Shown here one piece after another: positions 24,509 through 33,301 of a stretch of 64,000 nt of DNA (its first letter is position 1; each line of letters starts with the position of its first letter). The notes under the pieces are model-generated. The model ran no database searches and was not told where the DNA came from. It saw nothing but the letters and a program-made list of their open reading frames with translations. The position numbers were made by a program, and so were the translations under genes. Where the stretch lies: assembly GCF_000974445.1 (NCBI RefSeq), contig NZ_BBOJ01000019.1:1-64000 (forward strand), in the 5' to 3' direction. The stretch is from Lentzea aerocolonigenes. GTDB taxonomy: Bacteria; Actinomycetota; Actinomycetes; Mycobacteriales; Pseudonocardiaceae.

Positions 24509-26758
24509 ATGTCCGGCATCACTCTCGCCGACTGGCTGCGCGCCAGGGACGACGCCGCTCTCGTGGCACTGCTGCGCGCGCGTCCTGACCTGGCAACGCC
24601 CCCACCTGCCGATATGTCCGTCCTCGCGACGCGGGTCGGCACCAGGGCGTCGATCGCGCGCGCCTGCGAGGACCTCGACACGTTCACGCTCGCGGTGCTC
24701 GAGGGCCTGGTCGTGCTGGGCGCGGACACCGAGCCCGTGGCGTTGGCCACACTCGCGGGGGTGCTCGGGCCGGACGTGAAGCCCAAGCCGCTCAAGCAGG
24801 CCGTCGCGAAGCTCGAGTCGCTCGCGCTCGCGTGGGGCGACGACGAGCTGTCGGTGCCGCCGGTCACGCGTGAGGCGTTCGGCACGTATCCCGGAGGGCT
24901 GGGCAGGTCCACGGGACAGACGTACGACCTCCAGGACATCACCGAGGGCGAGCAGCGGGTCCTGCACAAGCTCGCCGCCGGACCGCCCGTCGGCGACACC
25001 AAGGACGCCTCACGGGTCGTGCCGCTCGAGAAGGCCGAGACGCCCGTGCAACGGCTGCTCGCCCGCGGTCTGCTGCTGCGGCGCGACCCCGGCACGGTCG
25101 AGCTGCCGCGGGAGATCGGCCTCCAGCTGCGCGGTGAACGGCCGCTCGGCCCGATCCAGGTCACCGAGCCGAAGCCGAAGACGACGACCCTCCAGCAGTC
25201 CAGCGTCGACGCCACCGGCGGTGGTGAGGCCCTGGAGCTCGTCCGGCACGTCGAGAACCTGATCGCGAGCTGGTCCGCGGAACCGCCGCCGGTGCTGCGG
25301 ACGGGCGGGCTGGGCGTCCGCGAGCTGCGCAAGGTCGTGAAGGACCTCGACGTCGACGAACGCCGGGCCGCCCTGCTGATCGAGCTCGTGGTCGGCGCGG
25401 ACCTCGCCGCGAACACCGAAGCCTCCGAACCGGAGTGGGTGCCGACGACCAAGGCCGACGTGTGGCTCGCCGCGACCACCGAGGTCCGCTGGGCCACGCT
25501 CGCGCACGCCTGGCTGGAGCTGCCGAGGCTGCCAGCGCTGGTCGGCCGCCGCGACGAGAAGGACAAGCTCTTCAACCCCCTCGCGGACGAGATCCGCCGC
25601 GCGCAGGCACCGCGCGACCGCCGGTGGATCCTCGAGTCGCTCGAGGCGTTCCCCAAGGGCATCGCGATCGCGAATCCCGCCGACCTGGCCGCGCTGCTCG
25701 GCTGGCGGGCACCGCGCAGGGGCGGGCGGCAGCGCGACGAACTGGTGCGCTGGACGGTCGAGGAGGGCACCGCGGTCGGCGTGCTCGCCCTCGGCGCCAT
25801 CACCAGCGCCGGCCGCGTGCTGCTCGACGAGGGGCCGGGCCACGCCGCCAAGACGCTCGCCGACGCACTGCCCGCGCCGCTCGACCACGTGCTCGTGCAG
25901 GCGGACCTGACCGTGATCGCGCCCGGCCGGCTCGAACCGGAGCTCGCGGACGAGATGGCGCTCGTCGCGGACGTCGAGTCCGCGGGCAGCGCGACGGTCT
26001 ACCGGATCAGCGAGACCACGGTCCGCCGCGCGCTCGACTCCGGCCGCACCGCCGACGAACTGCAGGAACTCTTCAAGACCCGGTCGCGCACCCCGGTCCC
26101 GCAGTCGTTGACGTACCTGATCGACGACGCCGCGCGCCGCCACGGGAGGCTGCGCGGAGGTGCCGCCGGCTCGTTCCTGCGGTGCGACGACCCGGTGCTG
26201 ATCAGCGAGGTGCTCGCGCATCCCGAGGCGGCGAGGCTGGAGCTGCGCCGGATCGCGCCGACCGTGCTCGTCAGCCCGTTGCCGCTGGCCGACGTGCTGG
26301 ACGGGCTGCGCTCGGCCGGGTTCGCCCCGGCCGCGGAAGGCCCCGACGGCCAGGTCCTCGACCTGCGGCCGGGCGGTCGCCGGACCACGCCGAGGCAGCG
26401 GTCCGCCCGCAAACCGGCGTCACCCGCCGTGCCCGCCGACGAGCGGTTGGGTGAACTCGTCCGGCTGGTCCGAGCGGGAGATCGTGCCGCCGCGACACCA
26501 CGGGGTGAACGCATCGCGGTCCCCGGCCACCTCGGCGCCGGGCCGTCCGCCACCCTGTCGTTGCTCCAGCAGGCCGCACGGGCGCGACGGAGAGTGCTCG
26601 TCGGGTTCGTCGACTCCCACGGCACGGCGGCGCAACGCGTGATCGAGCCCCACCTCGTCGGCGGTGGCGTGCTGGAGGGCTACGACCACAGCTACGGAGA
26701 GGTGCTGAGGTTCCCTCTTCATCGCATCACGTCCGCCGCATTGGTGGACGAGGCCTGA
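24509..26758 (+). CDS. XPB-associated helicase C-terminal domain protein (Rv0862c-like)
   Basis: Protein of 749 aa from ATG 24509; an in-frame start at 24461 would add 16 residues. It begins SGITLADWLRARDDAALVALLRARPDLATPPP, the usual N-terminus of the family annotated as helicase-associated (Helicase_C_3, PF13625). The middle contains PAPLDHVLVQADLTVIAPGRLEPELADEMALVADVESAGSATVYRISE, the Helicase_C_3 core near residues 460-510. The C terminus resembles a WYL-like strand set (RRVLVGFVDSHGTAAQRVIEPHLVGGG). There are no Walker motifs, so it is not a helicase itself. In mycobacteria it directly precedes ercc3/XPB; here XPB lies ~10 kb downstream. A role with XPB in DNA repair is inferred. Confidence 0.82.
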   Translation: MSGITLADWLRARDDAALVALLRARPDLATPPPADMSVLATRVGTRASIARACEDLDTFTLAVLEGLVVLGADTEPVALATLAGVLGPDVKPKPLKQAVAKLESLALAWGDDELSVPPVTREAFGTYPGGLGRSTGQTYDLQDITEGEQRVLHKLAAGPPVGDTKDASRVVPLEKAETPVQRLLARGLLLRRDPGTVELPREIGLQLRGERPLGPIQVTEPKPKTTTLQQSSVDATGGGEALELVRHVENLIASWSAEPPPVLRTGGLGVRELRKVVKDLDVDERRAALLIELVVGADLAANTEASEPEWVPTTKADVWLAATTEVRWATLAHAWLELPRLPALVGRRDEKDKLFNPLADEIRRAQAPRDRRWILESLEAFPKGIAIANPADLAALLGWRAPRRGGRQRDELVRWTVEEGTAVGVLALGAITSAGRVLLDEGPGHAAKTLADALPAPLDHVLVQADLTVIAPGRLEPELADEMALVADVESAGSATVYRISETTVRRALDSGRTADELQELFKTRSRTPVPQSLTYLIDDAARRHGRLRGGAAGSFLRCDDPVLISEVLAHPEAARLELRRIAPTVLVSPLPLADVLDGLRSAGFAPAAEGPDGQVLDLRPGGRRTTPRQRSARKPASPAVPADERLGELVRLVRAGDRAAATPRGERIAVPGHLGAGPSATLSLLQQAARARRRVLVGFVDSHGTAAQRVIEPHLVGGGVLEGYDHSYGEVLRFPLHRITSAALVDEA

Positions 26759-26820
26759 CGGTCGGTCATCCCCCGGTCGAACCGCACGTACACCCTTGCG
26801 TGCGCGCGTCGCGACCTAGC

Positions 26821-26857
26821 GTCGAGTGGCGTGAGCGTTTCACGACGCCCACTCGAC
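26821..26857. promoter_or_regulatory. Inverted repeat in the leader of the secreted-protein gene
   Basis: GTCGAGTGG (26821-26829) and CCACTCGAC (26849-26857) form a perfect 9-bp inverted repeat, 18 bp before the start and just before the GGAGGA site. It could be an operator or a leader hairpin. Confidence 0.4.
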
Positions 26858-26875
26858 GAAGGAGGAGCAACGCAA

Positions 26876-27568
26876 ATGGCCATCACCCGGTGGGCTCGCA
26901 GAGCCGTCCTCACCGCAACGGCATTGGCGTTCGCCTTGCCGTTCACCACAGGAACAGCTCAGGCCGACCCGATCATCGAGGCTCTCGCGGACAACAACGT
27001 CAACCTCACCGTTGGCGCCTACAACAACAACGTGAACTCGATCCCGGTCAGCCTCGGCGCGGGCGCGAGCCTCAACACGGGCAGCGGCATCACTCTCGGC
27101 CTCGACGAGAACGACGGCATCGAGCTCGCGATGGACATCGGCCACGCGGGGGTCTGGGCCGGCGCGTCGGTGGGCGTGCCCTTCACCGACGTCGAGGTCG
27201 GCGCGGCCGTCGCGACCGAGGTGGACGTGCCCGACGTGAGCGTCGCCGTCGGCAACGCCGGCGTGGACGTGGCCCTCGACCAGACCGAAGCCGACGACAG
27301 GACTCCAGTCGCGGCTCCTCCCGCCGCACCGGCGGCAGCCGAGCCCGAGCCCGCGATCGCCGCACCACCGGCACCCGAAGCGACTGAGCTCGTCCAGACC
27401 GCCGTCACGATCACCGAGGACACCGCGGCCGTCACCGAAGAGCCCAAGGGCGAGCCCGAAGAAGACGACTGCCCGGAAGAGGTCAGGCCGCACGGCTGCC
27501 CCAACGTCACCGCGCTGGGAATCCTCAGCGTCTGCCTTCTGCCGAACCTGGTTCAGCTGCACATCTGA
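26876..27568 (+). CDS. Secreted acidic protein of unknown function
   Basis: Protein of 230 aa from ATG 26876, with a GGAGGA site at 26861. Residues 1-~32 are a Sec signal (RWARRAVLTATALAFALPFTTGTAQA). The mature N-terminal ~110 residues are Asn/Gly/Val-rich with alternating polarity (NVNLTVGAYNNNVNSIPVSLGAGASL), suggesting beta structure. An Ala/Pro/Glu linker and an acidic tail with three Cys (DDCPEEVRPHGCPN...SVCLLPN) follow. No family recognised. It is a single-gene unit with a strong terminator after it, at the left edge of the inserted block. Confidence 0.72.
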   Translation: MAITRWARRAVLTATALAFALPFTTGTAQADPIIEALADNNVNLTVGAYNNNVNSIPVSLGAGASLNTGSGITLGLDENDGIELAMDIGHAGVWAGASVGVPFTDVEVGAAVATEVDVPDVSVAVGNAGVDVALDQTEADDRTPVAAPPAAPAAAEPEPAIAAPPAPEATELVQTAVTITEDTAAVTEEPKGEPEEDDCPEEVRPHGCPNVTALGILSVCLLPNLVQLHI

Positions 27569-27640
27569 TCAGGCAACGGCACCGCTGAACCGGAAGGAGG
27601 CCATCACGACGACGACATCGAGCTGAATCAGACCGCAACG

Positions 27641-27680
27641 ACGAGGCGAGCGCCGCACCCGAAGGTGGCGCTCGCCTCGT
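27641..27680. terminator. Bidirectional terminator
   Basis: Perfect 14-bp stem ACGAGGCGAGCGCC / GGCGCTCGCCTCGT with a 12-nt loop, followed by TTCAGTTGTCT. It lies between the secreted-protein gene and the convergent cvn operon. Confidence 0.8.
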
Positions 27681-27712
27681 TCAGTTGTCTGTGATCGTCC
27701 CGTGGGAGGAGA

Positions 27713-28318
27713 TCAGCCCGCGCGGACGGACATCCACTGGCGCATCGCGTGCTCCACCAGCGTGATGAGCGTCTGCTTCGTCGACTGCCGGTTGCGCGCG
27801 TCGCACGTCACGATCGGCACCGACTCGTCGATCGTCAACGCCTCACGCACGTCCTCCAGTCTGTGGTGGAGGAGGCCGTCGAAGCAGTTGACGCCCACGA
27901 CGTACGGCAGCTGCCGGTCGTCGAAGAAGTCGATCGACGCGAACGCGTCCGCGAGCCTGCGGGTGTCGACCAGCACGATGGCGCCGATGGCACCCCGCAC
28001 CAGGTCGTCCCACATGAACCAGAACCGGTGCTGACCCGGTGTACCGAAGAGGTACAGGATCAGGTCGCTGTCGAGCGACACGCGGCCGAAGTCCATCGCG
28101 ACCGTCGTGGTGACCTTGTTCGGCGTGGCGGAGAGGTCGTCCACCCCCGCGCTGGCCTCGGTCATCACCGCCTCGGTGGTCAACGGGACGATCTCGGACA
28201 CCGAGCCGACGAACGTCGTCTTGCCCACACCGAAGCCACCCGCCACCACGATCTTGGCGGAGGTCGTCGGCTTCCGTGCGCCCTCGGCGCCCTGGGGACT
28301 AGAGCCTGCGAAGCCCAC
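27713..28318 (-). CDS. cvnD: Conservon GTPase (CvnD, ATP/GTP-binding)
   Basis: Protein of 201 aa. The P-loop is GGFGVGKTT (residues 27-35), the switch region includes TVAMDFGRV, G3 is LYLFGTPGQHRFW, and VVGVNCFD is the G4-equivalent (NxxD reads NCFD). This is the MglA/Ras-like small GTPase of cvn conservons, which in Streptomyces form membrane complexes with CvnA-C and affect development and antibiotic production. Last gene of the minus-strand operon; its GTG start overlaps the 3' end of cvnC by 20 bp. Confidence 0.92.
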   Translation of the reverse strand: MGFAGSSPQGAEGARKPTTSAKIVVAGGFGVGKTTFVGSVSEIVPLTTEAVMTEASAGVDDLSATPNKVTTTVAMDFGRVSLDSDLILYLFGTPGQHRFWFMWDDLVRGAIGAIVLVDTRRLADAFASIDFFDDRQLPYVVGVNCFDGLLHHRLEDVREALTIDESVPIVTCDARNRQSTKQTLITLVEHAMRQWMSVRAG

Positions 28319-29045
28319 TGAGCACCCTCTCCAGGAATTCCATGGAAGGCCGGTCCCCCACGACCAGACCGCCCTGGTGAATCAAAACCAATCCCATGCT
28401 TGCCATGTCGCCGATCAACACCCGCACGACGCCAAGAGGCAAGCGTAGGAGTGCCGCGACCTCGGCCACCGACCGCGTGTCCACACACAGCCCGCAGATC
28501 GACCTGTGCTCGGGAAGCACTGCGGCGTCCCGTTCGAGGCCACGCTCGCTGGTCGAGATCAGCGCCTCGATCGCCAGGTCGTAGTCGGGTCGTGTGCGTC
28601 CACCGGTGCGCGTGTAAGGCCGCACCAGTGAACCCGAGTCCGCAGAAGAAGTTTCCTCCGGACGCACAGCAGGCTGCGCACCGGTGCTGTACACCGGCTG
28701 CGGCCCGGTGGTGTACGGCAACTGTTCCGGCACCGCGTCCGGCATCTCGTGCTGGCCGAAGAGGTCCGCACCGGGGCCACCGAACAACCCGGTGCCGTAC
28801 CCGTCGATGTCGAAACGGTTCGGCACGTCGTCGTACGGATACGACGACGAGTCATCCACCTCACGCTGAGACATATCGCCTAGCCCTTGCCCTGTAACCC
28901 GCTCATCGTGGGGTGCGTCCTCGGCTTCCTCTGGTTCTTGGGGAATCGCGTCAGGCTCGTCGAACTGGAACCCACCAGCGGCCCACTCCTGGTAGTTGAA
29001 GTTCCTACCGAAGCCACGGCCTCTAGCGCCAGATCTGCCAGCCAT
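28299..29045 (-). CDS. cvnC: Conservon DUF742 protein (CvnC)
   Basis: Protein of 248 aa. The DUF742 domain fills the C-terminal ~115 residues (LVRPYTRTGGRTRPDYDLAIEALISTS ... EHRSICGLCVDTRSVAEVAALLRLPLGVVRVLIGDMASMGLVLIHQ), a winged-helix-like fold. The N-terminal ~130 residues are an extra disordered region rich in Gly/Pro/Asp/Tyr, roughly doubling the usual length of CvnC. It lies between roadblock and GTPase genes in the standard cvnABCD order. Confidence 0.9.
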   Translation of the reverse strand: MAGRSGARGRGFGRNFNYQEWAAGGFQFDEPDAIPQEPEEAEDAPHDERVTGQGLGDMSQREVDDSSSYPYDDVPNRFDIDGYGTGLFGGPGADLFGQHEMPDAVPEQLPYTTGPQPVYSTGAQPAVRPEETSSADSGSLVRPYTRTGGRTRPDYDLAIEALISTSERGLERDAAVLPEHRSICGLCVDTRSVAEVAALLRLPLGVVRVLIGDMASMGLVLIHQGGLVVGDRPSMEFLERVLSGLRRL

Positions 29046-29075
29046 TTGTTCTCACCCCTGAACTTCAAGTGAGGT

Positions 29076-29495
29076 CTAGCGACGGACCACACCCTGAAGC
29101 TGCGCGCGCAGCTCAGGGGTGAGTTGTTGACCGACTCTCTCCACCAAAAGCGTCATCTCGTAGGCCACAAGGCCGATGTCACAGTTTGGTGCCGCCAGGA
29201 CGGCAAGGCACGAGCCGTCACTGATCGACATGAGGAACAGGTAGCCCCGCTCCATCTCGACAACGGTCTGGTTGACCCCGCCTGCCTCGAAGCAGCGGGC
29301 AGCACCCTGTGTGAGGCTGACCAGCCCGGACGCGACGGCGGAGAGCTGCTCTGCACGGTCCCGGGGCAGACCCTGGGACCCCGCGAGCAACAGCCCGTCC
29401 GCGGACACCACGACGGAATGTGCCACGCCGGGCACCCTCCGCACGAAGTCGGTGATAAGCCAACCAAAGCTGCCTGGCTGCGCTGCGGTCGTCAC
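29076..29495 (-). CDS. cvnB: Roadblock/LC7 protein (CvnB)
   Basis: Protein of 139 aa: FGWLITDFVRRVPGVAHSVVVSADGLLLAGSQGLPRDRAEQLSAVASGLVSL is the roadblock/LC7 fold (MglB-like), which acts as a regulator or GAP of the cognate GTPase CvnD. GTG 29495 overlaps the cvnA stop by GTGA, so it is coupled to the kinase. Confidence 0.93.
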   Translation of the reverse strand: MTTAAQPGSFGWLITDFVRRVPGVAHSVVVSADGLLLAGSQGLPRDRAEQLSAVASGLVSLTQGAARCFEAGGVNQTVVEMERGYLFLMSISDGSCLAVLAAPNCDIGLVAYEMTLLVERVGQQLTPELRAQLQGVVRR

Positions 29496-32400
29496 TCCTG
29501 CTCCTCGTTCTGCCGGCTCGACTGGTCACCAGCGTATGCCTCGATCAATGCGTGCCGGCCTTTTCGGACACCACTTTGCAGACTCGACATCCGTCCACGC
29601 ACCGCGTCTGCGGAGCGCGGCGGCAGCGGCGGGCGCTGCGCTGTCTGCGTCAGGGACTGCGGTTTGGGCGCCGCAGAACCTGGCACGAGCTGAGCCTTCG
29701 GCGTCCGTTTCGGCAAACCTGCCGATGTCTTCGACTCCGGCGCCTTGTTCAACAACGCCTGGGCCGCTTGCCATCCCTCATCGGCAGGCGATTGCCAAGC
29801 CGACTCGGACGTGAGTGCCGCCGCTGGAGTCTCCTCCACAACGGGCTCCGGTTCCACAACTCGCTCCTGCTCGGCGGGTGCGGTCACTGGTTCCTCGACC
29901 ACGGGCTGCACCTTGGCGCGCGGCTGGCGCACAGGGAGACCAGCGGCCGACGTGGTGGTGGGTGCCACCGCCGGGACAGGCTTGCGGGTGCGGGTCGGCA
30001 GCTCCGGCTCCGGCCCGTCCGACAACGGAGGGGTCGAAGGCGGCTCGTCGATGTACTCGACCGCGCTCTTCTCGCCCTTGTCGGTGGTGCCGAGACCGGA
30101 CTCGACACGACCGTTGGGCTCGGCCGGAGCGTCGTGCTCTGCGGCCGCGGGGACCGGCTGAGCGGCCGACGCGTTCGTCTCGCTCCCGACGGCCTGGAAC
30201 CACTGCGACAGGACCGCCTCGTAGATCGGCAGGCGCTCCGTCGGGGCGTCCAGGTCGTGCTCGATCTGCTTGCGCGAGGCTTCCGAGGTGCCGTTGCGGT
30301 GAGCCATGCCCAGCTCGACGTGACCCTGGTCGACCGAGGCGCGCGAGACGCCGTTGGACGAGTGGTGCTCGTCCTCGATCGGGGGGATCGGCACGAACTG
30401 CGTGGTCTCGTAGCCCGGCTCGAAGGAGATCTCGCCGTCCTCCTCCTGCCGGTCCTCGTAGGCCGTGAAGAGGGTGGGCTCGCCGAACGAGCCCTCGGGC
30501 TCGACCGCGGCCAGCTGGTCGCGACGCCACCGCTCCGACGGCGTCACGTCCTCGACGGGCGGCTCGCTGTAGACGGGGACCGCCGTCGCGCCGGCACCGG
30601 TGTCGGTGAGCGGGCTCGGGACGAAGCTGACCGGGATGCTCGGGCTCGACTCGTCGATCCGCGGCGTGACACCCGTGGCGCCACCGAAGGCACCGGCGAT
30701 GCCGCTGGCCCTCGTCGCGGTGGTGCCGATCTCGGTGGTGTGCTCGGCGGGGGCCGGCGCGGGCGCCGACATGCCGAACGCCGAGGCGAGCGAGCCGGAG
30801 CCGGACGGCGGGGTCGAGACCGGGGTCTGACCGGGGAACGCGATGAGCGTCTCCGGCACGATCACCAGTGCCGTCGTGCCGCCCTCGATGTCCTCGTTGC
30901 CGCGCAGGCGGACCTTGATGTCGTGGCGCTTGGCGAGCCGCGCGACCACGTACAGGCCCATTCGGCGGGAGACGGCGACGTCGACGTCCGGCGGGTCGGC
31001 CAGACGCTCGTTGGCGTCGAGGATCTCCTGGTCGCCCATGCCCACGCCGCGGTCCTGGATCTCGATCGCCAGCTCGCCCTTGCGGGTCTTGGCCGTGCGA
31101 ACGGTGACCTTGGTGACCGGGTCGGAGAACGCCGTGGCGTTGTCCAGCAGCTCGGCGATGAGGTGCACGAGGTCGTTGACGGCGCGGCCCTGGACGGTGA
31201 GGTCCGGGGTCTGGCCGACCTGCACGCGGGCGTACTGCTCGACCTCGGAGACCGCGGCGCCGAGGACCTCGGCGGCCGGGACGGGCCGGGTCAGGCGCCG
31301 CGAGAGGTCCGTACCCGAGAGAACCAGCAGGTTCTCCGAGTTGCGGCGCATACGAGTCGCGAGGTGGTCCAGCTCGAACAGCGAGGCCAGCTGGTCCGGG
31401 TCCTGCTCGTCCTGCTCCAGCCGGTCGATCAGGTTCAGCTGGCGTTCGACAAGGGCCTGCGAACGACGCGACAGGTTGACGAACATCGCGTTGACGTTGT
31501 CACGCAGGAGAGCCTGCTGGGCGGCCAGTCGCACCGCTTCACCGTGCACCGCGTCGAACGCGCGCGCCACCTGACCGACCTCTTCACGGGTGTGCACCGG
31601 CACCGGCTCGACGGCCGTCTTGGCCGCGTCCTCCGGGTTCGGGTCCGCGAGGATGCGCTCGACCGCGTCGGGGAGTCCGTGGTCGGCGACGTCGAGGGCG
31701 GTGCGGCGCAGCGTGCGCAGCGGGTTGAGGATCGAGCGGGCGACGAACAGCGCCATCAGCAACGCGAGCGCGAGGAACGCGAGCACCAGCGCGGACGCGA
31801 TGTAGGCCTGCGTCCTGGTGGCACCGGCGGCCTGGTCGGTCTTGTTCTGCAGCTGCTCGACCAGCAGGTTCTCGACGTCACGGGTCAGGTTGACCGTCAG
31901 CGTGGCGGCGATGTCCCACTTCTCGGACGTCAGCTGCGTGAAGTCCTTCTTGCCCGTCGCCGCCTGCTGGTTGATCGCCGATTCCTGCATGTCGTTCGCG
32001 GTGTCGACGATGAGGCCGGTGACGGTGTCGTCATAGATCTTGGCCTGTTCGGGCGTCGCGGACTTGCGGAAGTCGTTTCGCGCGGCTTCGAGCTCGGCGT
32101 CCGCGGCCTGCAGGGAACGCAGCTGGGACGGCGTGAACGCCTTGCGCTGGAAGACGTCGAGGAGGATCGCCCGCTTGAGCGACTCCTGCTCCTTGATGCG
32201 CGCGATGGCGTTCGTGGTCAGGTGCAGTCGCACCAGCTCGGGGTCGTTGATCTCGGAGATCGTCTGCTCACCGAGGCTGATGAGCGTCTCGATCGACTCC
32301 GAGTAGGTGCGCTGGACGGCCTCGGCGGGGTACTGCGTGTCGCGCACCGAGTTGCGGAGGCTGTTCAGGCGGTCGAGCTGCTTGGCCGCGACCTGGAAGC

Positions 32401-32818
32401 GCTCGACGGCCGCCGAGTTCAGGTCGGAGCTCAGCTCGGAGATCTTGGCGTTGAAGGCCTCGCTCGTGTCGTTCACGCGGCGCAGCTGGCGCTCGAGGAC
32501 GACCCGGTCGACCTTCTTGTTCGACGCGACGTAGCTGACCGACAGGTCGCGCTCGCGCTGGAGCTGCTGCACCAGGTCCGCGACCGCTGTCTCCAGCCGG
32601 ATCTGGTTCGCGAGGTTGTTGAGCTCCGTCGCCGCCTGGAGGTCGCTGCGCACGCGCAGGCCACCCAGGACGAGCGCACAGACCGTCGGGATGAGCAGAA
32701 CGGCGAGCAGCTTGGTGCGCAACCTCCAGTTGCGCAGGCGCCATCCCGCGGATCGGGCAGGTCCTGAACCGGGTCCGGTTCCGACGTCCTGCTTCACCAC
32801 GTCCGGTGTCGCGGTCAT
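29492..32818 (-). CDS. cvnA: Conservon sensor kinase with NIT domain (CvnA)
   Basis: Protein of 1108 aa from ATG 32818 (MTATPDVVKQDVG). A transmembrane helix at ~35-52 (KLLAVLLIPTVCALVLGGL) is followed by a ~280-residue extracellular nitrate/nitrite-sensing (NIT) type helical domain, a second TM near 345 (ALVLAFLALALLMALFVA), then HAMP. A kinase-like core ends in HATPase motifs: LIAELLDNATAFS (N box), IQDRGVGMGD (G1) and GGTTALVIV (G2). There is no clear HExxT-type phospho-His, as usual in cvnA. About 400 residues of Pro/Glu/Thr-rich low-complexity tail follow. The upstream in-frame extension looks non-coding. Confidence 0.92.
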   Translation of the reverse strand: MTATPDVVKQDVGTGPGSGPARSAGWRLRNWRLRTKLLAVLLIPTVCALVLGGLRVRSDLQAATELNNLANQIRLETAVADLVQQLQRERDLSVSYVASNKKVDRVVLERQLRRVNDTSEAFNAKISELSSDLNSAAVERFQVAAKQLDRLNSLRNSVRDTQYPAEAVQRTYSESIETLISLGEQTISEINDPELVRLHLTTNAIARIKEQESLKRAILLDVFQRKAFTPSQLRSLQAADAELEAARNDFRKSATPEQAKIYDDTVTGLIVDTANDMQESAINQQAATGKKDFTQLTSEKWDIAATLTVNLTRDVENLLVEQLQNKTDQAAGATRTQAYIASALVLAFLALALLMALFVARSILNPLRTLRRTALDVADHGLPDAVERILADPNPEDAAKTAVEPVPVHTREEVGQVARAFDAVHGEAVRLAAQQALLRDNVNAMFVNLSRRSQALVERQLNLIDRLEQDEQDPDQLASLFELDHLATRMRRNSENLLVLSGTDLSRRLTRPVPAAEVLGAAVSEVEQYARVQVGQTPDLTVQGRAVNDLVHLIAELLDNATAFSDPVTKVTVRTAKTRKGELAIEIQDRGVGMGDQEILDANERLADPPDVDVAVSRRMGLYVVARLAKRHDIKVRLRGNEDIEGGTTALVIVPETLIAFPGQTPVSTPPSGSGSLASAFGMSAPAPAPAEHTTEIGTTATRASGIAGAFGGATGVTPRIDESSPSIPVSFVPSPLTDTGAGATAVPVYSEPPVEDVTPSERWRRDQLAAVEPEGSFGEPTLFTAYEDRQEEDGEISFEPGYETTQFVPIPPIEDEHHSSNGVSRASVDQGHVELGMAHRNGTSEASRKQIEHDLDAPTERLPIYEAVLSQWFQAVGSETNASAAQPVPAAAEHDAPAEPNGRVESGLGTTDKGEKSAVEYIDEPPSTPPLSDGPEPELPTRTRKPVPAVAPTTTSAAGLPVRQPRAKVQPVVEEPVTAPAEQERVVEPEPVVEETPAAALTSESAWQSPADEGWQAAQALLNKAPESKTSAGLPKRTPKAQLVPGSAAPKPQSLTQTAQRPPLPPRSADAVRGRMSSLQSGVRKGRHALIEAYAGDQSSRQNEEQE

Positions 32819-33301
32819 CGTTCCGTCACCCAGCGCAGCCAGTCCGTCACCCGATTCGGGCCTTTCGGAGCGTGTGGTGTCACCCACGCCAAACTGGCTG
32901 GGACCTCTCTCACGTCGGGCCACTCTGGGCTTCCTCTTCCAGCAGCAGTGTCCCGGTCTCTCCCCAGGACCGAGCATGGACTCGTCAAACGGGCCGAATT
33001 GCAGCACAGAGGCTGTTCGCCTGTGAAGGCGCCCTACCTCGTCTGAAGACACGTCGGTCTACTACAACCTGTGCCACCCGGCGGGGAGCGTAATGGCCAC
33101 CCCCGCCTCGGGGGAAGTCTCCAGAAGCACTCACCGTATCGAGACGGGGTGTCCTTTCATACGTTCAGGTGGTTAACATCCCCGGTCGTCGGCATGCCTC
33201 AAGTCCGTCCGAACGCGCAGTTGGGACAGCGGACCACCTGGTCTGTGGCGACACTCACTGATCAATTTGATGCTACTCAAGGCCTACCGGCGAGAGGTGC
33301 C
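32819..33301. promoter_or_regulatory. 483-bp divergent promoter region, cvnA / binding protein
   Basis: No convincing gene lies here. It must hold the promoters of the cvn operon (leftward) and of the substrate-binding lipoprotein gene (rightward). The stretch nearest the lipoprotein start is AT-richer (ACTGATCAATTTGATGC, 33257-33273), consistent with a promoter, but no -10/-35 pair is certain. Confidence 0.45.

Noticed and set aside
29552..32767. Very long open frame (~1070 codons) on the plus strand opposite cvnA
   Set aside because: Arg/Gly/Leu-rich composition without domains. It is the antisense shadow of a high-GC gene with strong third-position bias; cvnA on the minus strand has full domain architecture.
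32819..33052. N-terminal extension of CvnA by ~78 residues
   Set aside because: The extension has no homology-like pattern and contains odd Cys/Arg clusters; the MTATPDVV start fits the cytoplasmic lead-in to the first TM helix.
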